NCBI GenBank assembly: GCA_025061835.1
Contig: JANXAC010000001.1
Location: 202,684 to 266,683 of the forward strand
DNA length: 64,000 nt
Direction: 5' to 3'
From: Spirochaetota bacterium
Lineage (GTDB): Bacteria; Spirochaetota; Brevinematia; DTOW01
Shown in pieces: positions 42,993-51,964 of the stretch. The notes beneath the pieces were generated by a model. The model was not told where the DNA came from, searched no databases, and was given only the letters and a program-made list of their open reading frames with translations. How positions within the stretch are numbered: position 1 is the stretch's first letter; each line of letters starts with the position of its first letter. The translations under genes and the position numbers were made by a program.

Positions 42993-43415
42993 TCATATTC
43001 TGTTATGAGATAATTGTTCTGAAGATACTGGTTTGAATAAAAGTTTTCCATTTTTTGTTTCAATGAGACCTCTTCGCATTTCCATAACTGTGAAATATTT
43101 TGACTTTAGGACATCCTTTAGATAGTTGAACCCTATCCAAGGATCAACATCATCCCCGCAAGTAAAGAGATCAACAGCAGCAAATCCGTATTCGGGCCAT
43201 GTGTGTATGGATAAGTGTGATTCTGCAATAACTACCACTCCGCTAACACCAAAGGGACTAAAGTGATGAAAAGTGTTGTTTATAACTGTCGCTCCTGATA
43301 GTTCTGCTGCCTTGACCATAGCAGCACTAATCTGTTCAACACTGTCAAGCACATCTGCATCACAATCGTAATACTCAACAAGCAAATGCCTACCAAGAGA
43401 GTTTATCCTTTCCAT
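42993..43415 (-). CDS. speH: S-adenosylmethionine decarboxylase proenzyme
   Basis: Pyruvoyl enzyme supplying decarboxylated SAM for spermidine. 140 aa, bacterial SpeH type. Self-cleavage occurs at the Ser of [20 protein letters not shown], converting Ser to pyruvoyl; [20 protein letters not shown] carries the conserved Cys. Strong GGGAGGTGAGAGG ribosome region. No speE or ornithine/arginine decarboxylase is adjacent. Confidence 0.95.
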   Translation of the reverse strand: MERINSLGRHLLVEYYDCDADVLDSVEQISAAMVKAAELSGATVINNTFHHFSPFGVSGVVVIAESHLSIHTWPEYGFAAVDLFTCGDDVDPWIGFNYLKDVLKSKYFTVMEMRRGLIETKNGKLLFKPVSSEQLSHNRI

Positions 43416-43565
43416 CTCTACCTCTCACCTCCCTAAAAATTTTTATAGGTAGAATTTTAATAAAGTTTTTACCTACTCTCAAATTCACTAAAAAATTTGT
43501 TTTGTCTAACAAGTTTCTAGTTTTCCATAAGAGTTAGAGATCAGTTCTAGTAAAATATACAAGTT

Positions 43566-43574
43566 TGGTATAAT
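43566..43574 (+). promoter_or_regulatory. Extended -10 promoter of the hox operon
   Basis: TGGTATAAT (TGnTATAAT) 68 bases upstream of the hoxF ATG. No -35 match at 17 bases, as is common for extended -10 promoters. The leader would be about 60 bases. Divergent from speH. Confidence 0.45.
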
Positions 43575-43641
43575 TTTTAATGACCATACAAAGGTATGAG
43601 ATGTAATTAATAAAATTTTGATGTAGTTGTAGGAGTTTGTT

Positions 43642-45303
43642 ATGAATGTAGAGGAACTAAAGGATATATACCAGAAGCAAAACGATGTTTTGAGTAAGTA
43701 TAAGCATAGGATATTGATATGTGGGGGTGCGAGTTGTCACTCATTAGGTAGTGTCTCTTTTAAGAAGATAGTTGAGGATGTTTTGGCGAAGTACGACTTA
43801 AAGGATAGTGTTGCTGTTGTGAATGTTGGTTGCCTTGGTCTTTGTGGTAAGGGGCCTCTTGTTAAAATTGAACCGGAAGGGATTATATACACTAATGTTT
43901 CTGTTGAAAATGTCGCAGATATAGTGGAGAGACATTTTGTTAAGAGAACTCCTAGGGAAGATGGAGTAATGAGAGCAGATGATCCGTTCTACAGAAAGCA
44001 GTTCTATATTGTTCTGAAAGACTTTAGTAATGTTGATCCTGCCGACCTAAATTCATATATTGCTTTTGGGGGTTACACAGCGCTTGCAAAGTCTCTTCTG
44101 GAGATGAGTAGGCAGGATGTGATAGAAGAGGTTAAAAAGAGTGGGTTAAGAGGTAGGGGAGGAGCAGGATTTCCAACAGGAATAAAGTGGGAGACTGTGT
44201 CAAAACAACCTTCTGAGACTAAATTTGTTGTGTGTAACGGAGATGAAGGAGACCCTGGTGCGTTTATGGATAGAAGCGTTATGGAGAGTATGCCTCATAG
44301 ATTGCTTGAAGGTATGACTATAGCAGCGTATGCAGTTGGAGCATCTCAAGGATTTATATATGTAAGAGCGGAGTATCCTCTGGCGATAGAAAGACTTTCC
44401 AAAGCGATAAGGGATGCAAGAAGAGCAGGGTTACTTGGAACTAACATAATGGGAACTAACTTTAGTTTTGATATAAGCATCAGAGTAGGTGCTGGTGCTT
44501 TCGTGTGTGGTGAGGAGACTGCTTTGCTTGCTTCAATAGAAGGTAAGAGAGGAATGCCAAGACAGAGACCACCATTTCCTGCCGAAAAGGGTCTCTGGGG
44601 CTATCCTACATTGATAAATAATGTAGAAACTTATGCCAACATTTATGCGATAATCAATAACGGTGGAGATTGGTTCGCTAGTATCGGGACTCAAAAAAGT
44701 AAAGGAACAAAAGTTTTTGCTCTTGCGGGGAAGATAAACAACACAGGTCTTGTTGAGGTGCCGATGGGTGTAACAATAAGAGAGATGATATACGAGATAG
44801 GTGGAGGTATTCAAGGAGGTAAGAAGTTCAAAGCTGTTCAAACGGGAGGTCCTTCTGGAGGATGTATTCCAGAGAAGTTCATTGATCTACCTGTTGATTA
44901 TGAAAGTCTTAGGGAAGTTGGATCTATAATGGGGTCTGGTGGATTTATAGTTATGGATGAAAACACTTGTATGGTTGATGTTGCAAAATTCTTTATGGAA
45001 TTCTGTGCTGACGAGTCCTGTGGAAAGTGTATTCCTTGTAGAGTTGGAACAGTTATTATGAAGGATATACTCCAAAAGATAACAGACGGCAGAGCAACAA
45101 TGAGAGATTATCAAAACCTTAAAGACCTTGCGTATATGGTTCGTGAGATGAGTTTGTGCGGTCTTGGACAAACTGCACCGAATCCTGTTTTGAGTTCAAT
45201 AATGTATTTTGAGGAAGAATACTTGGCACATATAAATGAACGAAGATGTATTGCTAATGTTTGTGAAGTTAAACAGTTTGATGTTGTTAATACTTATCTG
45301 TAA
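43642..45303 (+). CDS. hoxF: Bidirectional [NiFe] hydrogenase diaphorase subunit HoxF
   Basis: NADH-oxidising FMN subunit of a group 3d type hydrogenase, 553 aa. N-terminal thioredoxin-like [2Fe-2S] domain with CGGASC near 27-32 and NVGCLGLCGKGP near 68-72. NuoF core: SGLRGRGGAGFPTGIKWETV (NADH/FMN loop), CNGDEGDPGAFMDRSVMES, and FVCGEETALLASIEGKRGMP. A C-terminal [4Fe-4S] motif DESCGKCIPCRVGTVIMKDI plus SLCGLGQTAPNPVLSS. Clear AGGAG site. First gene of hoxFUYH; an NADPH or NADH preference cannot be settled. Confidence 0.92.
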   Translation: MNVEELKDIYQKQNDVLSKYKHRILICGGASCHSLGSVSFKKIVEDVLAKYDLKDSVAVVNVGCLGLCGKGPLVKIEPEGIIYTNVSVENVADIVERHFVKRTPREDGVMRADDPFYRKQFYIVLKDFSNVDPADLNSYIAFGGYTALAKSLLEMSRQDVIEEVKKSGLRGRGGAGFPTGIKWETVSKQPSETKFVVCNGDEGDPGAFMDRSVMESMPHRLLEGMTIAAYAVGASQGFIYVRAEYPLAIERLSKAIRDARRAGLLGTNIMGTNFSFDISIRVGAGAFVCGEETALLASIEGKRGMPRQRPPFPAEKGLWGYPTLINNVETYANIYAIINNGGDWFASIGTQKSKGTKVFALAGKINNTGLVEVPMGVTIREMIYEIGGGIQGGKKFKAVQTGGPSGGCIPEKFIDLPVDYESLREVGSIMGSGGFIVMDENTCMVDVAKFFMEFCADESCGKCIPCRVGTVIMKDILQKITDGRATMRDYQNLKDLAYMVREMSLCGLGQTAPNPVLSSIMYFEEEYLAHINERRCIANVCEVKQFDVVNTYL

Positions 45304-45312
45304 GGAGGATTT

Positions 45313-46029
45313 ATGAGTGTCTTAACTTTAACTATTAATGATATTCAATGCACTGGTAGAGAAGGACAAACGATTCTTGATATCATCAAAGAGAATAAAA
45401 TATCTCTACCGGTTCTATGTGATCTGAAAGGTCTTACACCAGTTGCGGCTTGTAGGCTCTGTCTAGTTGAAGTAAAGGGAATTCCAAAACTTGTTCCTGC
45501 ATGCACTACCAAAATTCAGGAGGGAATGGTAGTTTATACAGATAGTGAAAAATTAAGAAATTATCGTAGGATGATAGTGGAACTGCTTTTCGCTGAAGGT
45601 AATCATATCTGTGCTTCCTGTGTTGTGAACGGATACTGTGAATTACAGAACCTAGGCTACATGGTAGGGATGGAGAGTGTAAGATTTGACTATTTGTGGC
45701 AGTTGTTCCAAATAGACGCTTCGCATCCTAGATACGTAATGGACCAAAGCAAATGTGTCAAATGCACTAGATGTATAAGAGTTTGCGATGAGGTTGAGGG
45801 AGCTCATGTTTGGGACCTTAAGGGTAGGGGAATAAATGTAAGAGTCATTTCTGGTCTTGACGAACCTTGGGGTCAGGTTAAGGAATGCACTCAATGTGGT
45901 AAATGTGTTCAAGTTTGTCCTGTTGGGGCATTATTTGAAAAAACTGCTACAACTTCAGAAATGATAAAGGATAGATCTTTCCTAGAAAGAATCCTTGAAG
46001 GTAGGGAGGCTAAAATATGGGTAAGGTAA
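45313..46029 (+). CDS. hoxU: Hydrogenase diaphorase subunit HoxU
   Basis: Fe-S electron-transfer subunit related to the NuoG N-terminus, 238 aa. [2Fe-2S] region around LCDLKGLTPVAACRLCLVEV, His-Cys3-type cluster in EGNHICASCVVNGYCELQNL, and two ferredoxin-type [4Fe-4S] motifs CVKCTRCIRVC and CTQCGKCVQVCPVGALFE. Carries electrons from HoxF to HoxY. GGAGG ribosome site; overlaps hoxY by 13 bases. Confidence 0.92.
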   Translation: MSVLTLTINDIQCTGREGQTILDIIKENKISLPVLCDLKGLTPVAACRLCLVEVKGIPKLVPACTTKIQEGMVVYTDSEKLRNYRRMIVELLFAEGNHICASCVVNGYCELQNLGYMVGMESVRFDYLWQLFQIDASHPRYVMDQSKCVKCTRCIRVCDEVEGAHVWDLKGRGINVRVISGLDEPWGQVKECTQCGKCVQVCPVGALFEKTATTSEMIKDRSFLERILEGREAKIWVR

Positions 46030-46580
46030 GGATTGGCACTGTTTGGCTCGGTGGTTGTTCAGGTTGTCATATGTCATTTTTGGATCTAGATGAGAGGCTT
46101 ATAGAACTTGCTCAAGTTGCTGAAATTATGTCCTCTCCAATAACAGATTGGAAGCTACACACTCCTGTAAAAGAGTATCAAGATTATCCAGAAGTTGATA
46201 TATCTTTAGTTGAAGGTGCGGTTGTTAATACAGATAATGTTGAGGTTTTGAAACTTGTGAGAGAGAGAAGTAAGATACTTGTTGCATTTGGTGATTGTGC
46301 AGTAACTGGGAACGTTCCTTCTTACAGAAACCTATTCAAGACTGACGATGTGTTAAACTCAGTGTATCTTGACAAAGCAACACATAACCAGATGATACCA
46401 TCCGACAGAGTAGTCGTTCCAAGGCTACTTAACAAAGTCGTTCCTATATCTCATGTTGTGAAAGTGGATTATTTTATGCCTGGTTGTCCTCCTTCAGCAG
46501 ACTCAATTTGGTATACTATAAAATGCCTTCTTGAAGGCAAGGAACCAGAGTTTTCAAAAGAACATTATAGATACGGTTAA
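46017..46580 (+). CDS. hoxY: [NiFe] hydrogenase small subunit HoxY
   Basis: 187 aa. Four ligands of the proximal [4Fe-4S] cluster are visible: WLGGCSGCHMSFLD, AFGDCAVTGNVPSYRNL and FMPGCPPSADSIWY. The short form lacks the medial and distal cluster domain, as in soluble group 3 enzymes. GGGAGG precedes the ATG within hoxU. Confidence 0.93.
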   Translation: MGKVRIGTVWLGGCSGCHMSFLDLDERLIELAQVAEIMSSPITDWKLHTPVKEYQDYPEVDISLVEGAVVNTDNVEVLKLVRERSKILVAFGDCAVTGNVPSYRNLFKTDDVLNSVYLDKATHNQMIPSDRVVVPRLLNKVVPISHVVKVDYFMPGCPPSADSIWYTIKCLLEGKEPEFSKEHYRYG

Positions 46581-46591
46581 GGAGGTGACCT

Positions 46592-48025
46592 ATGACAAAA
46601 AGAATAATTCTTGATCCAGTCACTAGGATAGAAGGACACGCTAAAATAAGTATATACCTAAACGAAGATGGTGGTATTGATGACGTTCAATTTCATGTTA
46701 CTGAGGTAAGAGGATTTGAGAAGTTCTGCGAAGGCAGGATGTTTACCGAAATGCCCGGGATAACGCAGAGGATATGCGGTATATGTCCTGTAAGTCATTT
46801 GCTCGCATCGGCTAGGGCTGGTGATGACATAATGAGTGTGGAAGTTCCAGAAGCTGCTAGACTCTTAAGATACCTAATGAATTCAGCACAACTTACACAG
46901 TCGCATGCTTTGAGTTTCTTCCATCTATCATCACCAGACTTTCTACTAGGTTTTGACTCTGACCCGGCAAAGAGAAACATATTCGGTGTGATAGAGAAGT
47001 ATCCAGACCTTGCAAGGAGAGGAATCAGACTTAGAAAGTTTGGACAAGATGTTATTGAAATGCTAGGTGGTAAGAAAATACATCCCGCTTGGGCTGTGCC
47101 AGGTGGTGTAAGAGAACCTTTGTCAGAGGATAAGAAGCAGATAATCCTTGATTGGATGCCAGAGGTAAAAGAAACCGTAAGGATTGGACTTGAGTTCTTC
47201 AAGAGGTATATCGATGAGAATAAGGATCTAGTTGAAAACTTCGGTAATTTTCCAAGTTACTTCATGGGACTCGTTAATGAGGATGGTTCATTCAACCATC
47301 ATGATGGCTTGTTGAGAGTTGTTGACTCAAATGGTAATATAGTTTTTGACAAAGTTGATCCTAGAAAATACTATGAATACATAGGAGAAGCGAGTTCTAA
47401 CCATTCATACCTGAAATTCCCATATCTGAAGGCTTTTGGGTTTCCAGAGGGAATGTATAGAGTTGGACCTTTAGCGAGGTTAAATGTTTCTGAAAGTATG
47501 GGAACACCTTTGGCTGATAAGGAGTTAAAAGAGTTTAAATCTCTATCACCAACAGGAGTAGTAACAAGTTCCTTTTTGTATCACTACGCAAGATTGATAG
47601 AGATAGTGCACTGTATTGAGAAAATAGAGGAGATAGTCCAGAATCCAATAATCTATAAAGGAAAAGTAAGGGCTCAAGGTGGTGTTAATAAAGAAATAGG
47701 CGTTGGAGTATCCGAGGCACCAAGAGGAACTCTATTCCATCAATACTGGGTTGATGAAAACGGAGTTCTACAGAAAGTTAATCTCATAATAGCAACGGGT
47801 CAGAATAACTTAGCAATGAATAAAACTGTCCTTCAGATTGCTAAAGCGTACTTAAAGAACGGAAACGGAGAAATAAAAGAAGGAATACTCAACAGAATAG
47901 AAGCAGGTATAAGATGCTACGATCCTTGCTTATCTTGCTCAACACACGCAATCGGTCAGATGCCATTGAAGGTTGAAGTGATTGATCCAAAAGGAAATGT
48001 TATAAAGACAATAACTAGAGATTAG
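46592..48025 (+). CDS. hoxH: [NiFe] hydrogenase large subunit HoxH
   Basis: 477 aa catalytic subunit with the Ni-Fe site. L1 motif [14 protein letters not shown] and L2 motif DPCLSCSTH supply the four Cys ligands. A C-terminal tail of 25 residues follows the L2 His and should be cut off by an endopeptidase after Ni insertion. [14 protein letters not shown] is at the N-terminus. Ribosome site AAGGAGGTGA. No hoxW or hyp maturation gene lies in the window, and there is no hoxE. Confidence 0.95.
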   Translation: MTKRIILDPVTRIEGHAKISIYLNEDGGIDDVQFHVTEVRGFEKFCEGRMFTEMPGITQRICGICPVSHLLASARAGDDIMSVEVPEAARLLRYLMNSAQLTQSHALSFFHLSSPDFLLGFDSDPAKRNIFGVIEKYPDLARRGIRLRKFGQDVIEMLGGKKIHPAWAVPGGVREPLSEDKKQIILDWMPEVKETVRIGLEFFKRYIDENKDLVENFGNFPSYFMGLVNEDGSFNHHDGLLRVVDSNGNIVFDKVDPRKYYEYIGEASSNHSYLKFPYLKAFGFPEGMYRVGPLARLNVSESMGTPLADKELKEFKSLSPTGVVTSSFLYHYARLIEIVHCIEKIEEIVQNPIIYKGKVRAQGGVNKEIGVGVSEAPRGTLFHQYWVDENGVLQKVNLIIATGQNNLAMNKTVLQIAKAYLKNGNGEIKEGILNRIEAGIRCYDPCLSCSTHAIGQMPLKVEVIDPKGNVIKTITRD

Positions 48026-48214
48026 TCTAAAACATTTTGTTGGTAAAGCATAAGAAGTAAGTTATACAAGTTATTCTACTGCGAAGTTAGAGATAATTGT
48101 AAGATGGCTGTTGTTGGGACAAACATAAACCTAGGAACGAGGACTTAATACACTTGTTCTTCCAATAACAGAAGTGTCAATAAAAAGGTCAAGTAACTCA
48201 ACTAAAAGATAGTA

Positions 48215-48230
48215 GGATCACAAGTGATCC
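48215..48230. repeat. Hairpin GGATCACAAGTGATCC
   Basis: Seven base pairs around AA, 190 bases after the hoxH stop. No T-run, so not a standard terminator. It may stabilise the hox transcript end or be an operator. Confidence 0.35.
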
Positions 48231-48449
48231 CAATCTGCTAGCAAAAAACAAACAGTAAAAACTTTAGTTTATTCCTGCTAAAAGGCTTGACAGAGATTAG
48301 ATTGTTCCGCTAATGAGGAGGTTAGATATTATGTTTGTCTCTATTAGGATGTAGATTAAAGATTAGATTATTCAGCGAGAAAAGAGTAAATGATAGGATA
48401 GAAATTCCTTGATGTTAATTCAAATTCGCAATCAAAGACTAGCAAAACA

Positions 48450-48455
48450 TATAAT
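48450..48455 (+). promoter_or_regulatory. TATAAT box 6 bases before the spiro-SPASM ATG
   Basis: TATAAT followed by CTCTTT and ATG at 48462. Start of transcription would fall on the ATG, giving a leaderless mRNA; no ribosome site is present. Confidence 0.5.
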
Positions 48456-48461
48456 CTCTTT

Positions 48462-49802
48462 ATGCTTCCTCTGGTGGTGATAAAAGATACGGACTATCAG
48501 AATCATCTGTTTGATAAACTACCATATCAAAAGATATTCGTAGAACCTAACTACGAGAGTTTGAAAGCGTCCTTGAAGGACTTGGATAGAGTGGTGGTAA
48601 CTTGGAATTCATCCGCTTTTCTAGATGTCTCTATTATTGATAGACTCTCAAAGGAAAGAGGAGAGATATTATTTATTGCAAATCTTCCAGAGTATATGGA
48701 GTTTGAAGTTTGGGATACAAAATTACTCACCGAAGTTCTAGAGAAGTATAAGAAAATTGATAAACCTTTAAGAAACATCTTATCATCTACTGAGCTTGAT
48801 GAGTCTTTGTATTTTGTTGATATTTTAGATAGAGATATAAGGATGTATAGATGGGATTTTGACTTAAGAACTTATAAAGGTAGGGAGATGTTTGAAAGAG
48901 TTGTTGATGAGATTGATTTTTCTAGTAATGTTGTGGAACAGTTAGTGAGTTTAATTTCTTCCAAACCTTTTATCATCACAGAGATACCGTCCTTTTATTA
49001 CATTGAGATTTCCAACGTCAAAGTCAATACAAAATACACTCCATCTTGGGGTAAAGAAGTTGAAAACATAACGGAAGAAAGTTTTAGGAAGATAATCAAT
49101 AAAGTCGTAGATTATTCAAAAACCCTTGGAGTAATGCTAGGGGCATTCAACGAACCTATTTATAATCCGAGATTCAATCAGATTATCAAAGAAATTCTAA
49201 ACTACAAAAAAAGTGAAATCAGTTTCATTTTAAGCACCTCTTTGCCCGAACTTCCTGACACTCTAAAGGAAATTTACTCGGAGACTAGAGATACAAAAGG
49301 TTTCAAAGGATATCCGTTTTTTAGCATCTTCGTTGATATACCTAGCAACAGGAAAGAAGGATTTGAAACACTTAAAGAACTTGACTACGACAAGGTAATG
49401 TCTAATCTAAACGAACTACTCAAGATTGACCCAACGAGACTTTATGTAAAATTTGTCAGAAGCAAATATAATGATGATATTTTACCTTCTTTTCATAAGG
49501 AATACAAGAATTTGAACTTGATAATACAAAGACCTCAAATAGAAGAAATAGTTGCAGTCAATACAATTCTACCATACAGGCTTCCTTGCTATAAACTACA
49601 TACAACTTTGGTAATTCTACCAAACGGGGATGTTGCACTTTGTTTGAACGATACAAGGTTGGATAACATCATTGGTAATGTATTGAATGAAGATGTTAAG
49701 GATATTGCTAATAGAAAAGCAGATGTTTTGAAAAAGCACTTTATAAATGATTTTTCAGGTATATGCGGAAGATGCGTTATATGGGATCAGTTTGACCTTT
49801 GA
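48462..49802 (+). CDS. Spiro-SPASM-like protein with inactive radical SAM core
   Basis: 446 aa. The C-terminus has a SPASM-type cluster site with Cys at about 376, 394, 435 and 438 (YRLPCYKLHTTLVILPNGDV, ALCLND, GICGRCVIWD), including ILPNGDVALCLNDTRLDNIIG. The middle looks like a radical SAM barrel, but where CxxxCxxC should be (about 181-193) it reads IEISNVKVNTKYTP, with no Cys. The N-terminal 150 residues resemble a nucleotidyl- or glycosyltransferase-like alpha/beta domain. Such SPASM proteins are known from spirochaetes (spiro-SPASM family), whose role is unknown. Confidence 0.7.
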   Translation: MLPLVVIKDTDYQNHLFDKLPYQKIFVEPNYESLKASLKDLDRVVVTWNSSAFLDVSIIDRLSKERGEILFIANLPEYMEFEVWDTKLLTEVLEKYKKIDKPLRNILSSTELDESLYFVDILDRDIRMYRWDFDLRTYKGREMFERVVDEIDFSSNVVEQLVSLISSKPFIITEIPSFYYIEISNVKVNTKYTPSWGKEVENITEESFRKIINKVVDYSKTLGVMLGAFNEPIYNPRFNQIIKEILNYKKSEISFILSTSLPELPDTLKEIYSETRDTKGFKGYPFFSIFVDIPSNRKEGFETLKELDYDKVMSNLNELLKIDPTRLYVKFVRSKYNDDILPSFHKEYKNLNLIIQRPQIEEIVAVNTILPYRLPCYKLHTTLVILPNGDVALCLNDTRLDNIIGNVLNEDVKDIANRKADVLKKHFINDFSGICGRCVIWDQFDL

Positions 49803-49915
49803 AAAATATAGTTCAACTGGAGTTTTGGTTTTGATAAATCATTTAACCTATTAGCAATCAGTGAGTGGTAAGAGTTTATAATAAATATGAAGAGAATTTG
49901 CGAAGGGCTGACATT

Positions 49916-50839
49916 ATGAAAGATGTTAGTGTGATACTGGTAAGTTACAAAACCAGAGATATTACTCTGAACTGTATAAACTCCATACTAGATAAGACAA
50001 AGGATTTGGACTACGAGATAATACTTGTTGATAATGATTCTAGGGATGGGACTGTTGAGGCTGTTATGAATAGTTTTCCTCAAGTTGTAATAATTGAAAG
50101 TGGAAGTAATTTAGGTTTCGCTGGGGGGTGTAATCTCGGGAGTAGATATGCTAGTGGTAAGTATCTTCTGTTTTTGAATACAGATACGATACTTATTGAA
50201 AACTCAATCAAAGTTATGTTTGACTTTATGGAGAGCAATCCGGAGTATGGTGTTATAGGAGTTGTTTTGGTTGATAAAGATGATAACTTTGTTCAGTCTT
50301 GGGGTGATTTCTTTCCTGTCAAGGTTGGTATAACAGAATATATTCTCAAGCCATTCTTACCTAGAAGTTTGAAGAACAAGTTTAGTTTCAAAGACAAGAA
50401 ATATAAAGATTTTGTAAGAGACTTTTTTGGTAGTCAAAGAGTTGTTAGAGTTGATTATATAATTGGTGCGGATATGTTTATAAGAAGAGACATTTTAGAG
50501 AAAGTTGGTGGATTTGATGATAGGTTTTTTATGTATTTTGAAGAGGCAGATTTACAGATAAGGGTCTTACGAAGTGGATATAAGATAGGATTACTTGGAG
50601 AGACAAGGATAATACATCTTGAGAGTGGTAGTTTTAAGGTCTCAAATCACAAGAGAATAATGAAGATGGTTTCATTCCTCAAATATCTCAAGAAAAATTT
50701 TGTTCCTTACTACATCGTTTTTAAGCCATTTTCAATAGCGTATGCTGTCGCGAAGATGATTTACGACATCTTCTTGAAGGAATACACTTTCAGAGAGAAC
50801 TTGGAATTTTTAAAGAGTTTGGTTTTTGAGAGTTATTAA
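49916..50839 (+). CDS. Family 2 glycosyltransferase
   Basis: 307 aa from ATG 49916, which has GAAGGG 10 bases upstream; a GTG at 49865 in frame lacks one. GT-A motifs: VSVILVSYKTRDITLNCINS, ILVDNDSRDGT, GSNLGFAGGCNLGSRYASGK, LLFLNTDTILI (DxD variant), GADMFIRRDILEKVGGFDDR and FFMYFEEADLQIRV. Resembles rhamnosyltransferases of WbbL type. Probably adds sugar to an envelope polysaccharide. It follows the spiro-SPASM gene at 113 bases. Confidence 0.9.
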   Translation: MKDVSVILVSYKTRDITLNCINSILDKTKDLDYEIILVDNDSRDGTVEAVMNSFPQVVIIESGSNLGFAGGCNLGSRYASGKYLLFLNTDTILIENSIKVMFDFMESNPEYGVIGVVLVDKDDNFVQSWGDFFPVKVGITEYILKPFLPRSLKNKFSFKDKKYKDFVRDFFGSQRVVRVDYIIGADMFIRRDILEKVGGFDDRFFMYFEEADLQIRVLRSGYKIGLLGETRIIHLESGSFKVSNHKRIMKMVSFLKYLKKNFVPYYIVFKPFSIAYAVAKMIYDIFLKEYTFRENLEFLKSLVFESY

Positions 50840-50850
50840 TTTTATATTCG

Positions 50851-50869
50851 CAGGGAGCAGTGCTCCCTG
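50851..50869. terminator. Perfect hairpin between convergent genes
   Basis: CAGGGAGCAGTGCTCCCTG: 8 base pairs, loop AGT, between the glycosyltransferase and the convergent outer-membrane-like gene. No T-run on either side, but the G/C-rich stem in AT-rich DNA and the position favour a bidirectional transcription or processing stop. Confidence 0.5.
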
Positions 50870-50874
50870 TTAGA

Positions 50875-51525
50875 TTAGAATACGATGAAATACCACGCTA
50901 CAATCGTGCTTGAAGTGATGTTATATCCTAGGCTTAACTCTCCAGCGCTACCGAAGTTTAGGTCTATACCACCTATGAGTGTGTATCCAAAACCTGATTC
51001 TGGGGATATTGCAAAACTAGGGTCAAACTCAAAGTATATGCTTAAAGGTCCAAAAATATTCACGACTGGTGCTATTATAGCTCCTAGTGATATGAAATCT
51101 GGTGCCAAGTAGCTTACACTTGCGTTAAATTCAATTCCGAATATATCAATCGGTTTAATCAATGTGTGATACTGAAGCGAAGCAAGTAAATTACCTAAAT
51201 AACCTAACTGTAGTGCTATTATGTTATATGGTAATAGCCCAGCAGAACCAAGATCGTATCTTGGCATTATCCATGCTCCACCCCAACCGAAGCCAGCACT
51301 ACTAAAGGAAAGAGAAGATAAGTTTGCTATGACATCAATGTTACCACTAAATCCATACGCAACTGCAAGGTCTAGTGTAATTCCGTCAAACGAAGTAGGA
51401 ACATATATAAATGGATTTAAAGCAAATTTGCCTTCGCCCGTCATTCCTACCCAAGCGGAGAAACTTGCTCCGAACGCCATGCTTGTTAAGCACACAATCG
51501 CTAGAACTAATATCAGCCTCTTCAT
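50875..51525 (-). CDS. Predicted outer-membrane beta-barrel protein
   Basis: 216 aa, family unnamed. Signal peptide MKRLILVLAIVCLTSMAFGA, then alternating hydrophobic/small residues with many Gly, Ser, Tyr and aromatic girdle residues (SFSAWVGMTGEGKFALNPFI; SAGELSLGYNITSSTIVAWY) and a terminal Phe, the hallmark of BamA-inserted barrels. About 190 mature residues fit 8-10 strands. AGGAGG precedes the ATG. A major spirochaetal surface protein is a plausible role. Confidence 0.7.
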   Translation of the reverse strand: MKRLILVLAIVCLTSMAFGASFSAWVGMTGEGKFALNPFIYVPTSFDGITLDLAVAYGFSGNIDVIANLSSLSFSSAGFGWGGAWIMPRYDLGSAGLLPYNIIALQLGYLGNLLASLQYHTLIKPIDIFGIEFNASVSYLAPDFISLGAIIAPVVNIFGPLSIYFEFDPSFAISPESGFGYTLIGGIDLNFGSAGELSLGYNITSSTIVAWYFIVF

Positions 51526-51964
51526 AATATACCTCCTATTCTTTATGTTATTGGTTAGTCATGGTATCAAATAGTGTGCCAATTTGTTTTTAGTTTTTTC
51601 TATAAATGCCAAAAAATACTTGTAAATAAGTCTATTCCTTATTTTTGAAGTTCTGTGAATTGTTGCTTGTTTTTTAGACAAGTAAAATATTTATGCTTAA
51701 TTTTGTAATAAATTTGCTTAATTTATAATCAGAATAGTTTTTGAATGCCTGAATTTTATACATCTTGTTATTTCTTGTTGTTTTTTTAACAGGATTCCAT
51801 AGCAATCAGGAAAGTAGCCGACAACAAAGTCAAGGAGAATACAAAAGTTCAAGATAGGAGATATTACCGAGTAGATCAGTTTTTAATTCTAGATTTACTA
51901 TTGTTTTTTTATTTGATTTGACAAATATTGTGAGTTGATTTATAGTAATTAGTATGGAGGATAT
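51526..51964. other. Intergenic region of 439 bases before the AmrS gene
   Basis: Divergent and very AT-rich. Contains the AmrS promoter (below), several T-runs, and no RNA gene that I recognise. The minus-strand side serves the outer-membrane gene, but I could not assign its promoter with confidence. Confidence 0.5.
51918..51946 (+). promoter_or_regulatory. Near-consensus promoter of the AmrS-like gene
   Basis: TTGACA (51918-51923), a 17-base spacer, TATAGT (51941-51946). Transcription would start near 51953, next to the GGAGG ribosome site at 51956. Confidence 0.65.

Larger units (their letters stand above)
48026..48461. other. Intergenic region of 436 bases after hoxH
   Basis: No gene found. 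It contains a hairpin GGATCACAAGTGATCC at 48215-48230, TTGACA at 48287-48292 and a strong GAGGAGG followed by a 7-codon frame (48331-48354, ending TAG) that looks accidental or leader-like. The block ends in the TATAAT box of the next gene. Confidence 0.5.

Noticed and set aside
42949-43641. hoxE upstream of hoxF
   Set aside because: The region holds only speH on the other strand and the hox promoter.
48215-48230. Hairpin as hox terminator
   Set aside because: No T-run and 190 bases past the hoxH stop; recorded as repeat only.
48331-48354. Seven-codon frame after GAGGAGG
   Set aside because: Too short to distinguish from chance.
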